From Bidens hawaiensis (Eukaryota > Streptophyta > Magnoliopsida > Asterales > Asteraceae): a stretch of 64,000 nucleotides of DNA. The stretch covers positions 620,001 to 684,000 of the forward strand of contig JAIQDT010000232.1 in the NCBI GenBank assembly GCA_021521415.1. The letters are read 5' to 3'. Position numbers and translations under genes: made by a program. The notes under the pieces were generated by a model that did not search any database, had not been told where the DNA came from, and saw only the letters and a list, made by a program, of their open reading frames with translations. Below are positions 46,732-59,197 of this stretch, piece after piece; positions within the stretch are counted from its first letter, which is position 1, and each line of letters opens with the position of its first letter.

Positions 46732-46837
46732 GATAGATTAAATTGCAATCAATTAAAGTTTTAGCCATGTTACTATATTAGATAGTAATAAACTAAATTT
46801 TAGCCTCCATTTTACCATTTTACTACGTATATTAATG
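46732..46837. other. Short spacer between copia A and copia B
   Basis: About 106 bp of AT-rich host sequence (196 bp counting from the LTR end at 46641). The last five bases, TAATG, are the presumed left TSD of B. Confidence 0.6.
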
Positions 46838-47946
46838 TGTTGCCACAAACTCTGGATTATTAAAATAAAATAATCTTCTCAACCTCCCTGAAAATGGCTA
46901 AGTATGGAAACGTAGCAAACTTAGGCCTCCCAGCAAGCTTATACTAAGTCTAGCAAGGTATTTTGCTGCCCAGCAAAGTTATCTTCTAGAATTCCTCTTA
47001 ATTGATAAAACGAGAAAGGTTCACTTTGTGTAGCAATAATGTTATTCTTCAAGTCAAGCAAGGATTTTTTCAAAGCAAACTCTTGACTAAACCAAGCTAA
47101 AACCAAGTCCTTTGGAGGATCTCGCAAGGATTATTTATAATAAATAGTGGTCCCAGCAAGCTTGAAGGAAGTTGATAAAGAAATTACGTAAGGACTTCTA
47201 GCGAGCAAGGTTCAACTTAGAGCAAGCTACAGTGTTACCAGTACACTTGGGTTTGTTCAAATAAGTTAAGTTAACAAAAGGTTGAAGGGATCTCGGAAGA
47301 ACAAGTTTGCTCGTAGGACCTTATCGAGAAAAGTTTGATATGGTCAAGAGGATTTAAGTCTGCTATATGAATATTTTCTAAAGAAAATGTTCTAAGTAAA
47401 GCTTACCCAGAGAACTGTTCCCCAACATACTTAATGGTTACAGGTCTTCTCGCTAAATACAAAAGTTGCAAAGTTTGCTCGAAGACCTGTTTACACTTAG
47501 AATCATATGTAATAGGTTTTGAATATGTTTCAATCATTAGGGTTTCTAGAAGGAATGTCAGCTGTCATGGCGGACCTATAATAGGATTATTTTAGGGCAT
47601 GCCTATGACACTTCTCTACACACCTGAATAACAGACTGAGCGAATATTGTGATTTGACGACTGTCTCCCTCCTGTACGCAAAGCTGCCAAAAATCCAAAC
47701 ATTCCACCTAAAACCCTAATTGATTTTCATTGTATCCTTCACAATATATATAGAGATCTTTTGAGTTACTTTGTCTGTGTGTTACTTTATAGTCTGTTGT
47801 GCAACACTAAGGGTATTATTTATTCCACCTCTAATATTCTTTTGTTCCTTTCACAAAATAGTATGTCGTAGCCTTCTTGTCAACAAGTGAGTGTGGGTTA
47901 CGACCGTGAGCGATTGAGCTGTTGAGTGAGCTATACAAGACCGACA
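46838..47946 (+). repeat. Copia B 5' LTR
   Basis: Starts TGTTGCCACA and ends GAGCTATACAAGACCGACA. The segment ATGGCTAAGTATGGAAACG matches the complement of the A LTR (ATGGCTAAGTATGG). The first ~40 bp are diverged or replaced relative to A (TGTTGGGTCGAAG). The motifs CCAGCAAGCTT and GTTTGCTCG recur. Confidence 0.8.
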
Positions 47947-47948
47947 AG

Positions 47949-47960
47949 TGGTATCAGAGC
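47949..47960 (+). promoter_or_regulatory. Primer-binding site of copia B
   Basis: TGGTATCAGAGC, two bases after the LTR, initiator Met tRNA type. Confidence 0.93.
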
Positions 47961-48299
47961 TTGTTTATACTATTTTTGTGAAGAACTGTTGTTAAATATT
48001 GTTGATTGTGAAGAAGAAGAGTGACGTCAGTTGACAACTGTTACATTGGTTTGTGACGTCAGCTGCCCTGTTTTTCATTTTTATCAGATCTACTGTATTT
48101 TTTAGGTTTTAAAGTGTCTCTTACTCATCTCTATATTAAAGTTCTTACCTTTGTTAAAGATCTTGCTCTTATCCATCTAGATCTATCAGATCTGAGGATT
48201 TGATCCGCATATCTGATTACTTTTTCAAATTTGATAAGTTTTTCATTTAAGTTTGCTAACTTTTCATTTAAAATCTTGTTCTAAAAAATTACTAAAAAT

Positions 48300-51200
48300 A
48301 TGTCTGGATCATTGGAAGACTAAGAGGTTTCTACTAACAAGATTCCTAGGCTGTATGGAAAGGAAAATTACATCAAATGAAAGGTGCTATTCGAAGCTGC
48401 CGTCTGTTACAACGATGTTGAGATGTGGAACTCTATTAAGAATGGGCCTTATGTGCTGGACGAAAAAGAAAGCAATCAAACTGTTGAAAGAGAAATGAAA
48501 ACGAAAGATGACAGAGCATTAGCAATGTTGAAGCTGGGTCTATCAAATCTTGACCAGTATAGCTCATCACAACAACCAAAGCAATATTTGATGCTATTGT
48601 TGAAATGGTCAAAGGCAACACCAAGTTGAAGAACATTAAGAAGGATCAATTGAAATTAGATATTGACCAATTCAAGTGTAGATAATATGAAAAACTGAGC
48701 TCTGTGTTGTAGAGGTCCGTGGAAATTGTTAATGAAATCGGAACAGTTGATCTAGCAATCACTAATTTTGATTTGACCAAGAAGTTATTATCACTCTTTC
48801 GGGTGAATGGTACACTGCTAGCAAATTCATTAAAGAGAAGGCGAATTTCCCTATTCATTAAAGAGAAGGCGAATTTCCCTCAATTGAAGCTAGATGATGT
48901 CATCTGTTTTTTACAAGCAGCTAAACATGAGATGATAGAGAACAACATGATCAAAGAAGACAGACCATGTTTTCAGGTGACAAATGCTCTTATAGCACCC
49001 ATGGGAAATATGTCCACGGAAAATCAACAACAGATTCTCATCATAGAAGAGCCAAGTGAATATGGTGGTGACACAGCAAGGGGGTTTGTTGCTGTCAATG
49101 CAAACAGTCATGGTGGACAATCCAGATTTAATGTTGATTGATGACCTTGATACATGCTCTATGGCCAGTGAACATGCTCCTTTTGGTGGTGAAAATGTTA
49201 ACCAAGGAAATGATTATCAAGCTCTATTTTCAATGTTTACTGAATCCTATAATGCCTTTGTTGCTAAGAATCTGATTCATACTAGTGTGGTTCAAGAGAA
49301 CCTTTAGCAAATTGATGCTGATGACTTAGAAGACATTGATTTAAAATGGAAAATTGTTATGCTAGCTTTAAGAAGCAAGAGGTTGTTCAATAGAACTGGA
49401 AGGTCCTTGGTCTCTGGTCCTAATGACAGAATATGATTTGACAACTCAAAAGCAATCTGCTACAACTGTCAACAGCCATGACACTTTGCAAGGGAATGCA
49501 ATCAACCTAGACAGTTCCAAAACAATCAGCCAAGAAGCCAGGTTCAATATCGTAACCAGAATCATGGTCAGCAAAGTAACTTCAACAACAACTACAACAA
49601 CCAACAACGACCGAATATTCAGCAAGTAATTCCCCAAAATTAGAATTTTCAAAGAAATAATCAGAACCCTGCACAAGCTCCTGCAAACCCCAACAGAAAC
49701 AATGACAACCAACCAAGTAACCAAGGGAATGTTGCATTAGCTTCACAATAACACAGAGGTGATTTTGATTGGAGCAATCATGTCAATGACGTTGAAAAGG
49801 GAAATGTGGCATTTATGGCTAAAATAGTAAGTGAAGCGGAATCCTCTTCATCTCAGGTACATTCAAATCTCTCAAAACTTGAATTACTTGAAATGAACGA
49901 ATCATTAAGAATAACAGAGGGGAAGTTACAAAGTGAGTGCTTTAAAAAGCAAAGTATGATCAATATCTATGAGGCAAGTTACTTGACTTATGAGAAAAGA
50001 ATCAAAAGTCTGGAACCAGATTGTATGGGCAGCTATTTGAAATAGTCCAGACATGTCACTGAAATAGAAGAACTGAAGAAGATGTTTCTTGATGAAAAAT
50101 TGAAGAACACTACACTTCAAGTTAAAAAGGATTTCCTGAAAAATTTAGTTTCAACTGGAAATATTTATGAGAAATTAAACAAGATCAATGAGGAAGATAA
50201 GTACAAGGTTGTCCCTCAATCATTCAATACAGTTATTCATTGAAGGTTAATAAGGAAAAGAGAACTGCCTACCTTGATCAGTTTAGAGAAGTGTTTAAAG
50301 AAAAGGAAGAATTTATTGAAAATTATAAATTGGTTGAAGTTGATGACAAGGGTGAGTTTATGGTGAAAGAAGAAGTGAAAGATGAGAAGAATGCTGAGAT
50401 TTCTGTTGGTGTGCAAGTGTCTGAAGATGATTTTGATGAAGACTGTTTGAACAGAGATGACTTAAGTGACTCAAGTGATCAATGTTCAAGTGATAATGGT
50501 TCAAAGGATAAAAGAAAAGGCAAGCCAAGTCCGCCAAGTAAGATTCCTTTGCTACCAAAGATCAAACCCAAGATGAGAAAACATCATGAACAAATGAGAA
50601 GGGAACATGTGTCATTTGACATATGTGGTGGATCAAAAGTTAACTATAATTCAGTGAAGCCTCCAAGAAAAGAAGCAGTTAAGGAGAAAAAGGTCAAGAA
50701 CAAGAAGAAGACTGAAGAAACTATGAACAATGATTGTTATTCCTGTATACCCTGTTTTCTCAAATCAAGAATTATTTAATGTTGGTGAAGTAGAAAGTAT
50801 AGAAGAATATGAAAGAAGACAATCAAGGTTTAGAGATAACTCAGATGAAGAACCAACCAATATGGAAAGGATAATCTTTTTCAAAAGTTCAGTTGAAAGA
50901 CAAGACATCAAGATTAAGGAACTTGTACCTTTCTCAGTTGACTTTGACATTCTCAAAACTCAAAAGACCATTGGAGTTGAATCCCTAAGACCAACTGAAA
51001 GATTTTTAAAAAGGGGAAGTCAAGTGAGAGCTTCAAAGAAAAAGTTTGGTGCAAGAATTGTGATGTGTATGGACATCAAACTAATTCTTGTCATGAAAGA
51101 TTTACATTCAAGCCATTTCATGTACTAGATACAACAAAGTTTGGCAAGACTTCGTTCATTAAAAGAAGAAGTATGATGAATACTTGGGCAAAGGCAAGAA

Positions 51201-54200
51201 TCCATCTGATGATACTGTGAGAAGGGCTGATGTAAACAGTAAAACAAAAACTGAAGTTATTGACAAGAAAGAAAAGAAAATAGTTGAAGAGAAGAAGGCT
51301 CCAATGATCAAACAACCTATCAAAATAAAACCTGATAAGGCTATTAAAAATGTGAAATATGTTGACCAACGGAAGTCAACAGATGGTGAAGAAAAGGTTA
51401 AAAGAGAGATATTTAGGAGAAAGAAATCAAGAGAGTTAAATGGTGATGAAAAATTCTTTTAAACAAGGGTTTGAACCCCAAGGATTTCTTTGGAAACCAA
51501 GAAATGAAACAAAAGTGACATGTGAAACATTAGTGAAAAGTGTGAAGAAAGAGTTTGTCATTAAATAATGCAAAAGCATAGTTCCATATGTGAGATCACC
51601 ATATGAAACTGGCTATGATTCAGATGATTTTGATGAATCTTGTGAAATTGTTTATAAAGATCCCAGGACCCAATGCCACAACTGTTCATGTTGCTGATGG
51701 TTTGTATTTCATCCCCTAACTAATCCTTTTCTTTGATTTATGAAAGAACATTTCACACCAATCAATGATGTATGGTATATGGACAGTAGATGTTCCAGAC
51801 ACATGACATGTGACAAGGGGTCACTAGTGAACTATGAAGAGAAGCTTGAAGGACCTGTTACATTTGGGAGTGATGAAAATGGAGGGAAAATAATGGGGAA
51901 AGGCATTCTAACCAATGGAAAAGTGTCATTTGACAATGTGTTCTATGTGGAAGGATTGCAATATAATCTTTTGAGCATCACACAAATGTGTGATAAAGGT
52001 TATAAGGTTGGATTTGATGATTCTCTCTGTTTCATCCTCAAACCTGAATTTATGATTCCTCCAGATATGATTGTGATGATGGCTCCTAGAAATGGAAACG
52101 TGTATGAATTGAGAATGAAAGATGCAGTTTCTAGGGGTGGAACTTGTTTTTTGTCAAAGGCAGCTGAAAATGAAACCAAATTATGGCACAGAAAGCTTTG
52201 TCATGTTAATTTAAAGAACATGAACAAACTTGTTAAAGGTGAACATGTAATTGGTTTACCTACTAGGGAGTTCAAGCTTGATGACAAATGCATTTTATGT
52301 CAGAAAGGTAAGCAACACAAGTCATCACACAAAGCAAAACTTGTAAACTCAATTGAACAACTACTGGAATTGCTTCATATGGATCTTTTTGGCCCTATGA
52401 GTGTTCCTAGTATAGGGAAGAATATATATTTCTTGGTGATAATTGATGACTTTTCAAGATATACTTGGGTTTATTTTTTGAACTCCAAGGATGAAGCTGC
52501 TGAATTGATCAAGAGTTGTGTTACAAGGATTGAGAACCAACTGGACGTGAGGGTGAAAGTAATGAGAAGTGACAATGTGACTGAGTTCGAAAATGGGGTG
52601 ATGACTGAATTCTGTCTTGCAAAAGGAATTCTACAACAATTCAGTGCCCCTAGAACTCCTGAACAAAATGGTGTAGCTGAAAGAAGAAACATAACACTCA
52701 TTGAAGCTGCAAGAATCATGTTAGCAGAAGCGTATTTTCCTGTTACATTTTGGGTAGAAGCTAACAACACTACCTGTTATGTTCAGAACTGGGTTCTTCT
52801 CAACAAAAGTTTAAGACAAGACTCCTTATGAGATATTGTTCAAAAGGAAACCCTACATCAAGTTTCTCAAACCTTTTGGATGCAAGTGCTCATTGTTGAA
52901 TACCAAAACCTATTTGAACAAGTTTCAATCAAAATCATTAGATTGTTTCTTTGTTGGATACTCCACACGCTCAAAGGCTTATAGAGTATATGTGAAAGAT
53001 CACTTTAGTGTGATTAAATCTTCTTGTTGATATTCAATGAAAACCAGTTTAATAGATTTGATGGAGCATCCTGGTTGTTTGATCTTGAGAAGTTAATCAA
53101 GTCTTTCAAGATTTTTCCTAAAGACTTTGATGAAACTTTGTATATAACAAGTGTCCAAAAAGAAAAGTCAGAAAACAAGGTTGCTTTGGACAAATTATGG
53201 TCAAAGTTGCTGACAAGAATGCTAAATACTCCTTTGTTAAAAATGCTTCTGATAATGAATCAAAGAATGAGCAAAATGACAATATTGAGCAACCACCTGT
53301 TTAAGAAAATCCTATCATGGATGATGAGCAAACTGACAATCAATTTGATCAAGAGCAAGTTATCAACAATGAAGTGCACCCTGATGAATAGCTTGATCAA
53401 GAAAAAGATGAAAGACAACCAGACTTTGAAGCATTGTTTCAAAGTTTAAACATTGGAAATAATGTTGCTTCAACTTCACAACAGTCAACTGAAGAAGCAA
53501 CTGAAATGAATGATGCAACAACAAATACAATCATTGAAGAACCTAATCTCAATGATACAAATCTGGATTCAAATATGTCTACCTATCTCGTTGTGCAAAC
53601 TTTATTTGTTGAAAGAAATCATCCACCTGAAAACATCATTGGGGACATAAATGAAAGAGTTACAAAAAGTGCATCTGAATCTGCAAACATATGTTTGTAC
53701 TCCTGCTTCCTATCCCAAATTGAACCCAAGAACATTGTTTAAGCCTTAAAAGACAATAGTTGGGTATAAGCAAATCAAGAGGAGTTGGCTCAATTCAGGA
53801 ATTCGCAAGTGTGGGAACTTGTAGATAAGCCAAAAGGTAAGTATGCTGTTGGAACCAAATGGGTTTTCCAGAAACAAAAGGGATGAAAGAGGGATAGTAA
53901 TGAAGAATAAAGAAACTAGTTGCACGAGGATGCTTACAAGAAGAAGGAATTGACTTTGAGGAAGTTTTTGGACCAGTGGCAAGGATAGAAGCAATCAGAA
54001 TCTTCTTAGCTTATGCTGCTTCTAAGAACATAAGAGTATTTCAACTGAATATCAAATCTGCTTCTTAAATGGAAAGATTAAAGAGGAGGTGTATGTGACT
54101 CAACCTCCAGGTTTTGAGGATCCTGATTTTTCCAAATAGAGTCTATAATTTGAACACAGCTCTACATGGACTACATCAATCTCCAAGGGCATGGTATGAT

Positions 54201-55246
54201 GAGTTATCAAACCACTTGCTTGTAAATGGTTTTTAAAGGGGATCGATTGATAAGACCCTCTTCTACAAGGAAAGAGGAAGAGATTTGCTTCTTCTACAAG
54301 TGTATGTAGATGATATCATCTTTGGGTCTACATTTGAACAAATGTGTTTGGATTTTGAGGAAGTAATATAGTCCAAGTACTACATGAGCTCTATGGGTGA
54401 AATGAATTTATTTCTGGGTTTGCAAGTTCAACAAAAGAAGGATGGTATATTCATTTCTCAATCAAAGTATGTGCAAGACATCTTGAACAAGTTCAAATGT
54501 CAAGACTTGAAGACTGCTTCTACTCCAATGGACACTCATGAGAAGATGATTGTTGATGAAAAGGGAGAGCCTGTTGATGAACATGAATATAGAGCAAAAA
54601 TTGGATCTCTAATGTACCTGATTGCTTCAAGGCCAGAAATTATGTTTGCTGTTTGTGTGTGTGCAAGGTTCCAATCAAGTCCAAAAATGTCTCACATGAT
54701 TGCTGTTAAGAGAATTTTTAGATATTTGAAGGGGAAGCCTGATTTAGGGTTATGGTATCCAAAGAACCATGCTTTTGATCTGATTTCTTACACTGATAGT
54801 GACTATGATGGCTACAATATGAGTAGGAAGTCTACTTCTGAAAAAAAAAACAATTTCTGGGAGACAGGCTGGTGTCATGGCAATACAAGAAGCAAACTAC
54901 TATGTCAATCTCAACTATTGAAGTTGAGTACATTGTTGCATCTGCCTGTTGTGCACAAGTCCTTTGGATTCAAAATCAACTGTTGGACTATGGTTTGAAT
55001 TTCTTGAACAATCATATCTTTATTGACAATACTTCTTCTTTATTCATTGTTAGGAACCCAGTCCAACACTCTAAAACCAAAATCAGACATCATTTCATTA
55101 GAGACTGTAGTGAGAAAGGTCTTACTGAAATGAAAAGAGTTGACACTAGCGACAACTTGGCTGGCCTATTCACCAAGACAATGGATAAAACTAGATTCCA
55201 CTTTCTCCTGAAAGCTTTGGGAATGATCAACTCTGATGAGGTTTGA
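48300..55246 (+). pseudogene. Copia B gag-pol polyprotein, decayed
   Basis: Gag starts at ATG 48300 (MSGSLED then stop) and continues through LFEAAVCYNDVEMWNSIKNG. The zinc knuckle near 49462 keeps its Cys/His ligands (CYNCQQP, stop, HFAREC). A Lys/Glu-rich extension spans 49806-51462. The longest open stretch, 51740-52831 (363 codons), holds the protease site with MDSRCSRHMTC (catalytic DSG changed to DSR), integrase HHCC (WHRKLCHVN, CILC), and integrase core residues in HMDLFGP, RSDNVTEF and PEQNGVAERRN. RT is heavily broken (53750-54400) but keeps YVDDIIFGS at about 54303. RNase H is at 54384-55246, with YTDSDYDG and STIEVEYIVASA. Inactive. It shares the same architecture as A and differs in which motifs are lost. 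Confidence 0.9.
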
Positions 55247-56618
55247 TTAATGATGTGTGCTCATTATGCTAACTGACTATCTTAATAAAGGTCTTGATGA
55301 GTAAGTTGTGTTTGTTTTTTTATGATTTTTTGATTGCATGATAACTGTGTGCTTGAATATGTGATTGATGAAATATGTGTGATTTGAATGACAATTTGTG
55401 TGACTTAAGTGTCCATGATGCTTAGGTTTGATTTCATTAAATGTATGTGTGATATCAGGATAAGTCTGACTGACTATGATTTGAAATGATGAATCTATGT
55501 GCTTATCTAATATTCTTGGTTATTTGGATAATCTGAATTGATGATGTGATTCAGATAGGATAGCCTTTTCATAATCTATCTTGGATGTACATTATGTTAA
55601 GTCTGCTTGTTTCAAATATGTCATTAACGTTCTGATTATTCCTGAATATGTTACCTATTACTTGTGTCAAAACTGAGTTTAAGTGTCAAACTTGTATGCT
55701 CAAATGAATATTTTGCAAAATAAGTGTTTCCAAGAAAAGTGTCTTTGACGAAATGAGCAAGTTTTATGGTGCTGAGATATGATAAGATTATTCAGTTCAA
55801 AGCTTTGTAGAAGCTTAAAAGGTTTTCAATAAAAATTGATTAAACCTTTGGTAAATGATAGTACATTGATTATTTATGCCAATCATATGGCTTTAATAGG
55901 CTAAAAATATTATTAGTGCAGTCATTAATATGTATGGTTGTTTTCCACGATGTGTAAAAACTGAGGTGATATAAACATAATGAAAATGTTAATCTTAATG
56001 TGGAGATACATTGTTGAATATGCATGTTTCAAGATAAATCTCTCCAAATGATAAGTTGGAAAAGTGATTACCCAGTCATACACGAGCATGTTGGTATTTG
56101 GTCACCAAAATGAAACATCTTATAAATATGACAAAGAACAAATGTGAGCAATATTTTTATATTCAACCAAAATTTGATCTATGTTAACAAATTTTGAAAG
56201 AAAATCCAAACATGAGGGTTAGTTATAGAACTACATGGGTGAAGTCATTAAAATAAGTCCTTTAACATCTTGAATGAAAGGCCTGTAAGTCCGAATAGCG
56301 TGGCATGTAAGTCCAACATTCGACCTCAATATGTTTGAAGTTTAGAAAAGAAAAATTCAATAAATTTAATTGTTCTGTCATGAAAAATATTTTAACCAAA
56401 TATCAGGGGGTTGAAGTCAATTTGGGGTGATATGGAGAAAGCCAAATAAGCTTTGAGAAGAGATATGGGACATCATAGTGCAATAAGTGTTATCCATTTT
56501 TGTATTATACAATCTAATTGAAATCTTAATCATATCACCAATATGTAATGAAATTCATTCTAAGTCTAGACCTGCTATTAACCTGTCTGATCTGTCATAA
56601 TAATGCTGAGAATGTAGT
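55247..56618 (+). other. Post-pol spacer of copia B
   Basis: Non-coding, homologous in reverse complement to 37035-38174 in A. Shared landmarks are CAAATATCAGGGGGTTG (56400), GGTCACCAAAATGAAAC (56100) and CTGCTATTAACCTGTCTGA (56570). It stops at the chromovirus insertion. Confidence 0.8.
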
Positions 56619-57109
56619 TGTAAGGCCCCTTTACTGGTGCCCTACATTGGACGTTGGATTTAGTCATAAACACAGTTCTAAATATCAGGGTTAACTAAAA
56701 AATTTCGTGGAATATTAATAACGTTCAACCATTCATTACAAACATTTGTAACTTGTCTTTTTAAAACATAAAATAAACATAGTATCAAAACATCATGACA
56801 AATCTTTAGATGTCAGCCTTTTCAATCTTGCCATGTGTCCTGCTCAAACCAGCTGTCTCAATCTGTTAACCTATGTGCATACTAAAAGTCAGCTACGTTG
56901 AGTGAGTTCTAGTTAATCAGGCAACATACAATACATTCACATACTTAGATACATACGTATCCAAAGACACATATTACATACTTAGCCTGTTATCTTTCTT
57001 TCTTTCATACATACATACTTACTCTCTTTCATACTTCCATTCTCTTAGTCTGTACATTTCATACATGACTAATCGTTCATTTTAAAGAGCATTTCGCCCT
57101 ATAACCTTC

Positions 57110-57290
57110 GCATATATTATAAGGGTCTGCAACCCTTTAACTCTTTGTGGAGTTTAGAAGGGTCTGCAACCCTTTAACATTCGCAGACATTATTAGGGTC
57201 TACAACCCTTTAACCTTCGCAAACATTATTAGGGTATGACACCCTTTAATCTTCGCAGATATTGTTAGGGTCTGCAACCCTTTAACTATA
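57110..57290 (-). repeat. LTR-embedded tandem array, AGGGTCTGCAACCCTTTAAC unit
   Basis: Five degenerate ~35-bp units. Each holds a short palindrome (AGGGTCTGCAACCCT) and CTTCGCAGA. It occupies the place of the CTCGAGGAA array in other copies. Confidence 0.88.
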
Positions 57291-57899
57291 CGTTCAATCA
57301 TCCCTTTAATCATAAATACCCTTTCCTTATATAACATACTTTAGTACAAACTCCTTTCATTACTTACCTCCATACATGCATATTATATATTAGACATACA
57401 ATACATTACTTTCCCTGATGGTACGTTCAATATCCGAAGATCGTTCACGCACCAACAAGCATTCATTCATAACATTCATAGATACTATCACATCAATCAT
57501 CATAGCATACACTTACCATTTAAGGTAGGTGTATTAACATTCACATTGTGTATGCACACAGCCCCGAAAACAGAACAAGGAAATGGGGCTAGAAACTCAC
57601 ATGGATTCTATTACGTTCTCCGTTAATTGTTATTCCTCTCTTTAACTGTGCTCGGCTAACTGTACATTAATTAAATGTATCAATACTTTTCCTAATCACA
57701 TCATTTGGGTCTCATCAAATATGGCTAAGTCTGGTATATTCTAATGGCCCTGTATTAGAATAGAATTTACATAGAATATAAATTTTTCCCTCAAACTTTG
57801 TATTCTAATGCCCTTATGTTCAAATAGAATACACTTCTAAAATCTTCCTTTCTTTCTTTCTTTACAAGTCAATTAGAATACAAGCTAGTATGCAAATTC

Positions 57900-58480
57900 A
57901 ATGTACGTGATGTAATCGAACACGCTGTGTTTTTGAACACATGATGTATTCGAACCTTACCTTGTAACCGAGTCCCCTAATGTATTCGAATGTTATGTTT
58001 GTATTCGAGTCCACTTTGTAATCGAATAAGTATGTGTATTCGAGCTCCTATATGTATTCGAATATGCATATGTATTCGAGCTCTTATATGTATTTGAATT
58101 CCTCAATGTAATCTAACATGTCCCTTGTGTTCGAATGCGCCGTATGTATGCGAGCCATAAAGTAATCGATTATGTACATGTATTCGACTCACATTGTAAT
58201 CGAAAATGTGCATTGTATTCGAGCTATGCCAATGTATTCGATCATATATATTGTAATCGAGTCTATATATGTAATCGAGTCCAACATTGTAATCGAACAT
58301 ATGTACGTATTTGGATCCTCTACGTATTCGAACTCATTGTATTAGAGTTGCACGATGTATTCGAAAGAGACATTGTATTCAAATATGGGAACTGTATGCG
58401 AGTCACCTTATTGTATTCGAAATTTGGCCATGTATTCGAATGAGGGTTTGTATACGAACTGGTTCATTGTAATCGAATGA
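57900..58480 (-). repeat. LTR-embedded array of TGTATTCGAA / TGTAATCGAA units
   Basis: About 25 irregular units of 20-28 bp, each with a TTCGAA-like core and variable linkers (TGTATTCGAGCTC, TGTAATCGAACAT). Spacing is not constant. It occupies the place of the TTCGCC and ATTCGTTA arrays in other copies. Confidence 0.9.
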
Positions 58481-59197
58481 CCTTCTGTTTTACGTCCCTT
58501 TTATCATCTTTATCATTACGTCTCATGACCTTAGCACCCTGTTATGGTTTGGTATTAACCCATAAACGTTCCCGTTTCCATTTTCGGCCAAGACCTAACA
58601 TGTTTATCCTAAAAGTTTGGACCTTTATGGGTTGAAACGTTCTTAGGCTAGATCTATGGTTTCTTTATGAACCGTATATAGCCATGAGTTCGTTAAGTCC
58701 ATTTTAAAAATCAAGTTTGCATTTTTTTGATATATCTATACCCGATCTACTCTAGGGTTAAGTTTTAGGGCAAACTGTTCATAAAAACGTAACCTTTAAA
58801 TGTAAAGAACATACCTTTATGCATTTTTAGGCTATGGTTAGCTTCGGTTATGAACAATAATCTAGTATCTTGCTTGTATATCCAAGATCTATCAATATTT
58901 ATCTCGGTTTTGGGTCTTGGATCACACCTCTTAGTCGGGGCCGTGAATATATGTGTGTGTTTTGGAGTGTGTAGAGAATAAGAAAGATAGAAATGAGGGT
59001 TTTAGGGTTTTAGGGAGGTTTAAGGGAGTATTTATACTCTCTTAAGCCCATGGAACTAAGGCCCACCCCATCCCTTATTCCATCTTTCCTCGCCCAAGTC
59101 CATACTCTTTATTATATTTAATCTTAATTAAATATTAACACACCTTTAACAAACATAAATTTCCTTTATTTATTATTATAAAATTTTGGATGTTACA

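Larger units (their letters stand above)
46838..56618 (+). mobile_element. Copia element B: same family, plus strand, interrupted at 3' side
   Basis: 5' LTR, PBS, gag-pol and the first half of the post-pol spacer, all homologous to copia A in opposite orientation. At 56619 a minus-strand chromovirus LTR begins, with GTAGT (56614-56618) as the likely left TSD. The third ORF and 3' LTR of B are absent from the window and should lie beyond the nested elements if not deleted. Confidence 0.88.
56619..59197 (-). repeat. 3' LTR of a chromovirus (minus strand, 2579 bp)
   Basis: Plus strand TGTAAGGCCCC...TTTTGGATGTTACA, same termini as the solo LTRs at 17.6-25.2 kb. On the minus strand it is preceded by a purine tract (AAGGAGGGAAGACT) and by pol, fixing it as the 3' LTR. 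The TATA box complement is at 59029-59036. It contains two arrays: AGGGTCTGCAACCCTTTAAC units (57110-57290) and TGTATTCGAA/TGTAATCGAA units (57900-58480). Confidence 0.92.

Noticed and set aside
57900..58480. CRISPR-like array
   Set aside because: Spacing is irregular, units are degenerate and short, and the array lies in a plant LTR; no cas genes are possible here.
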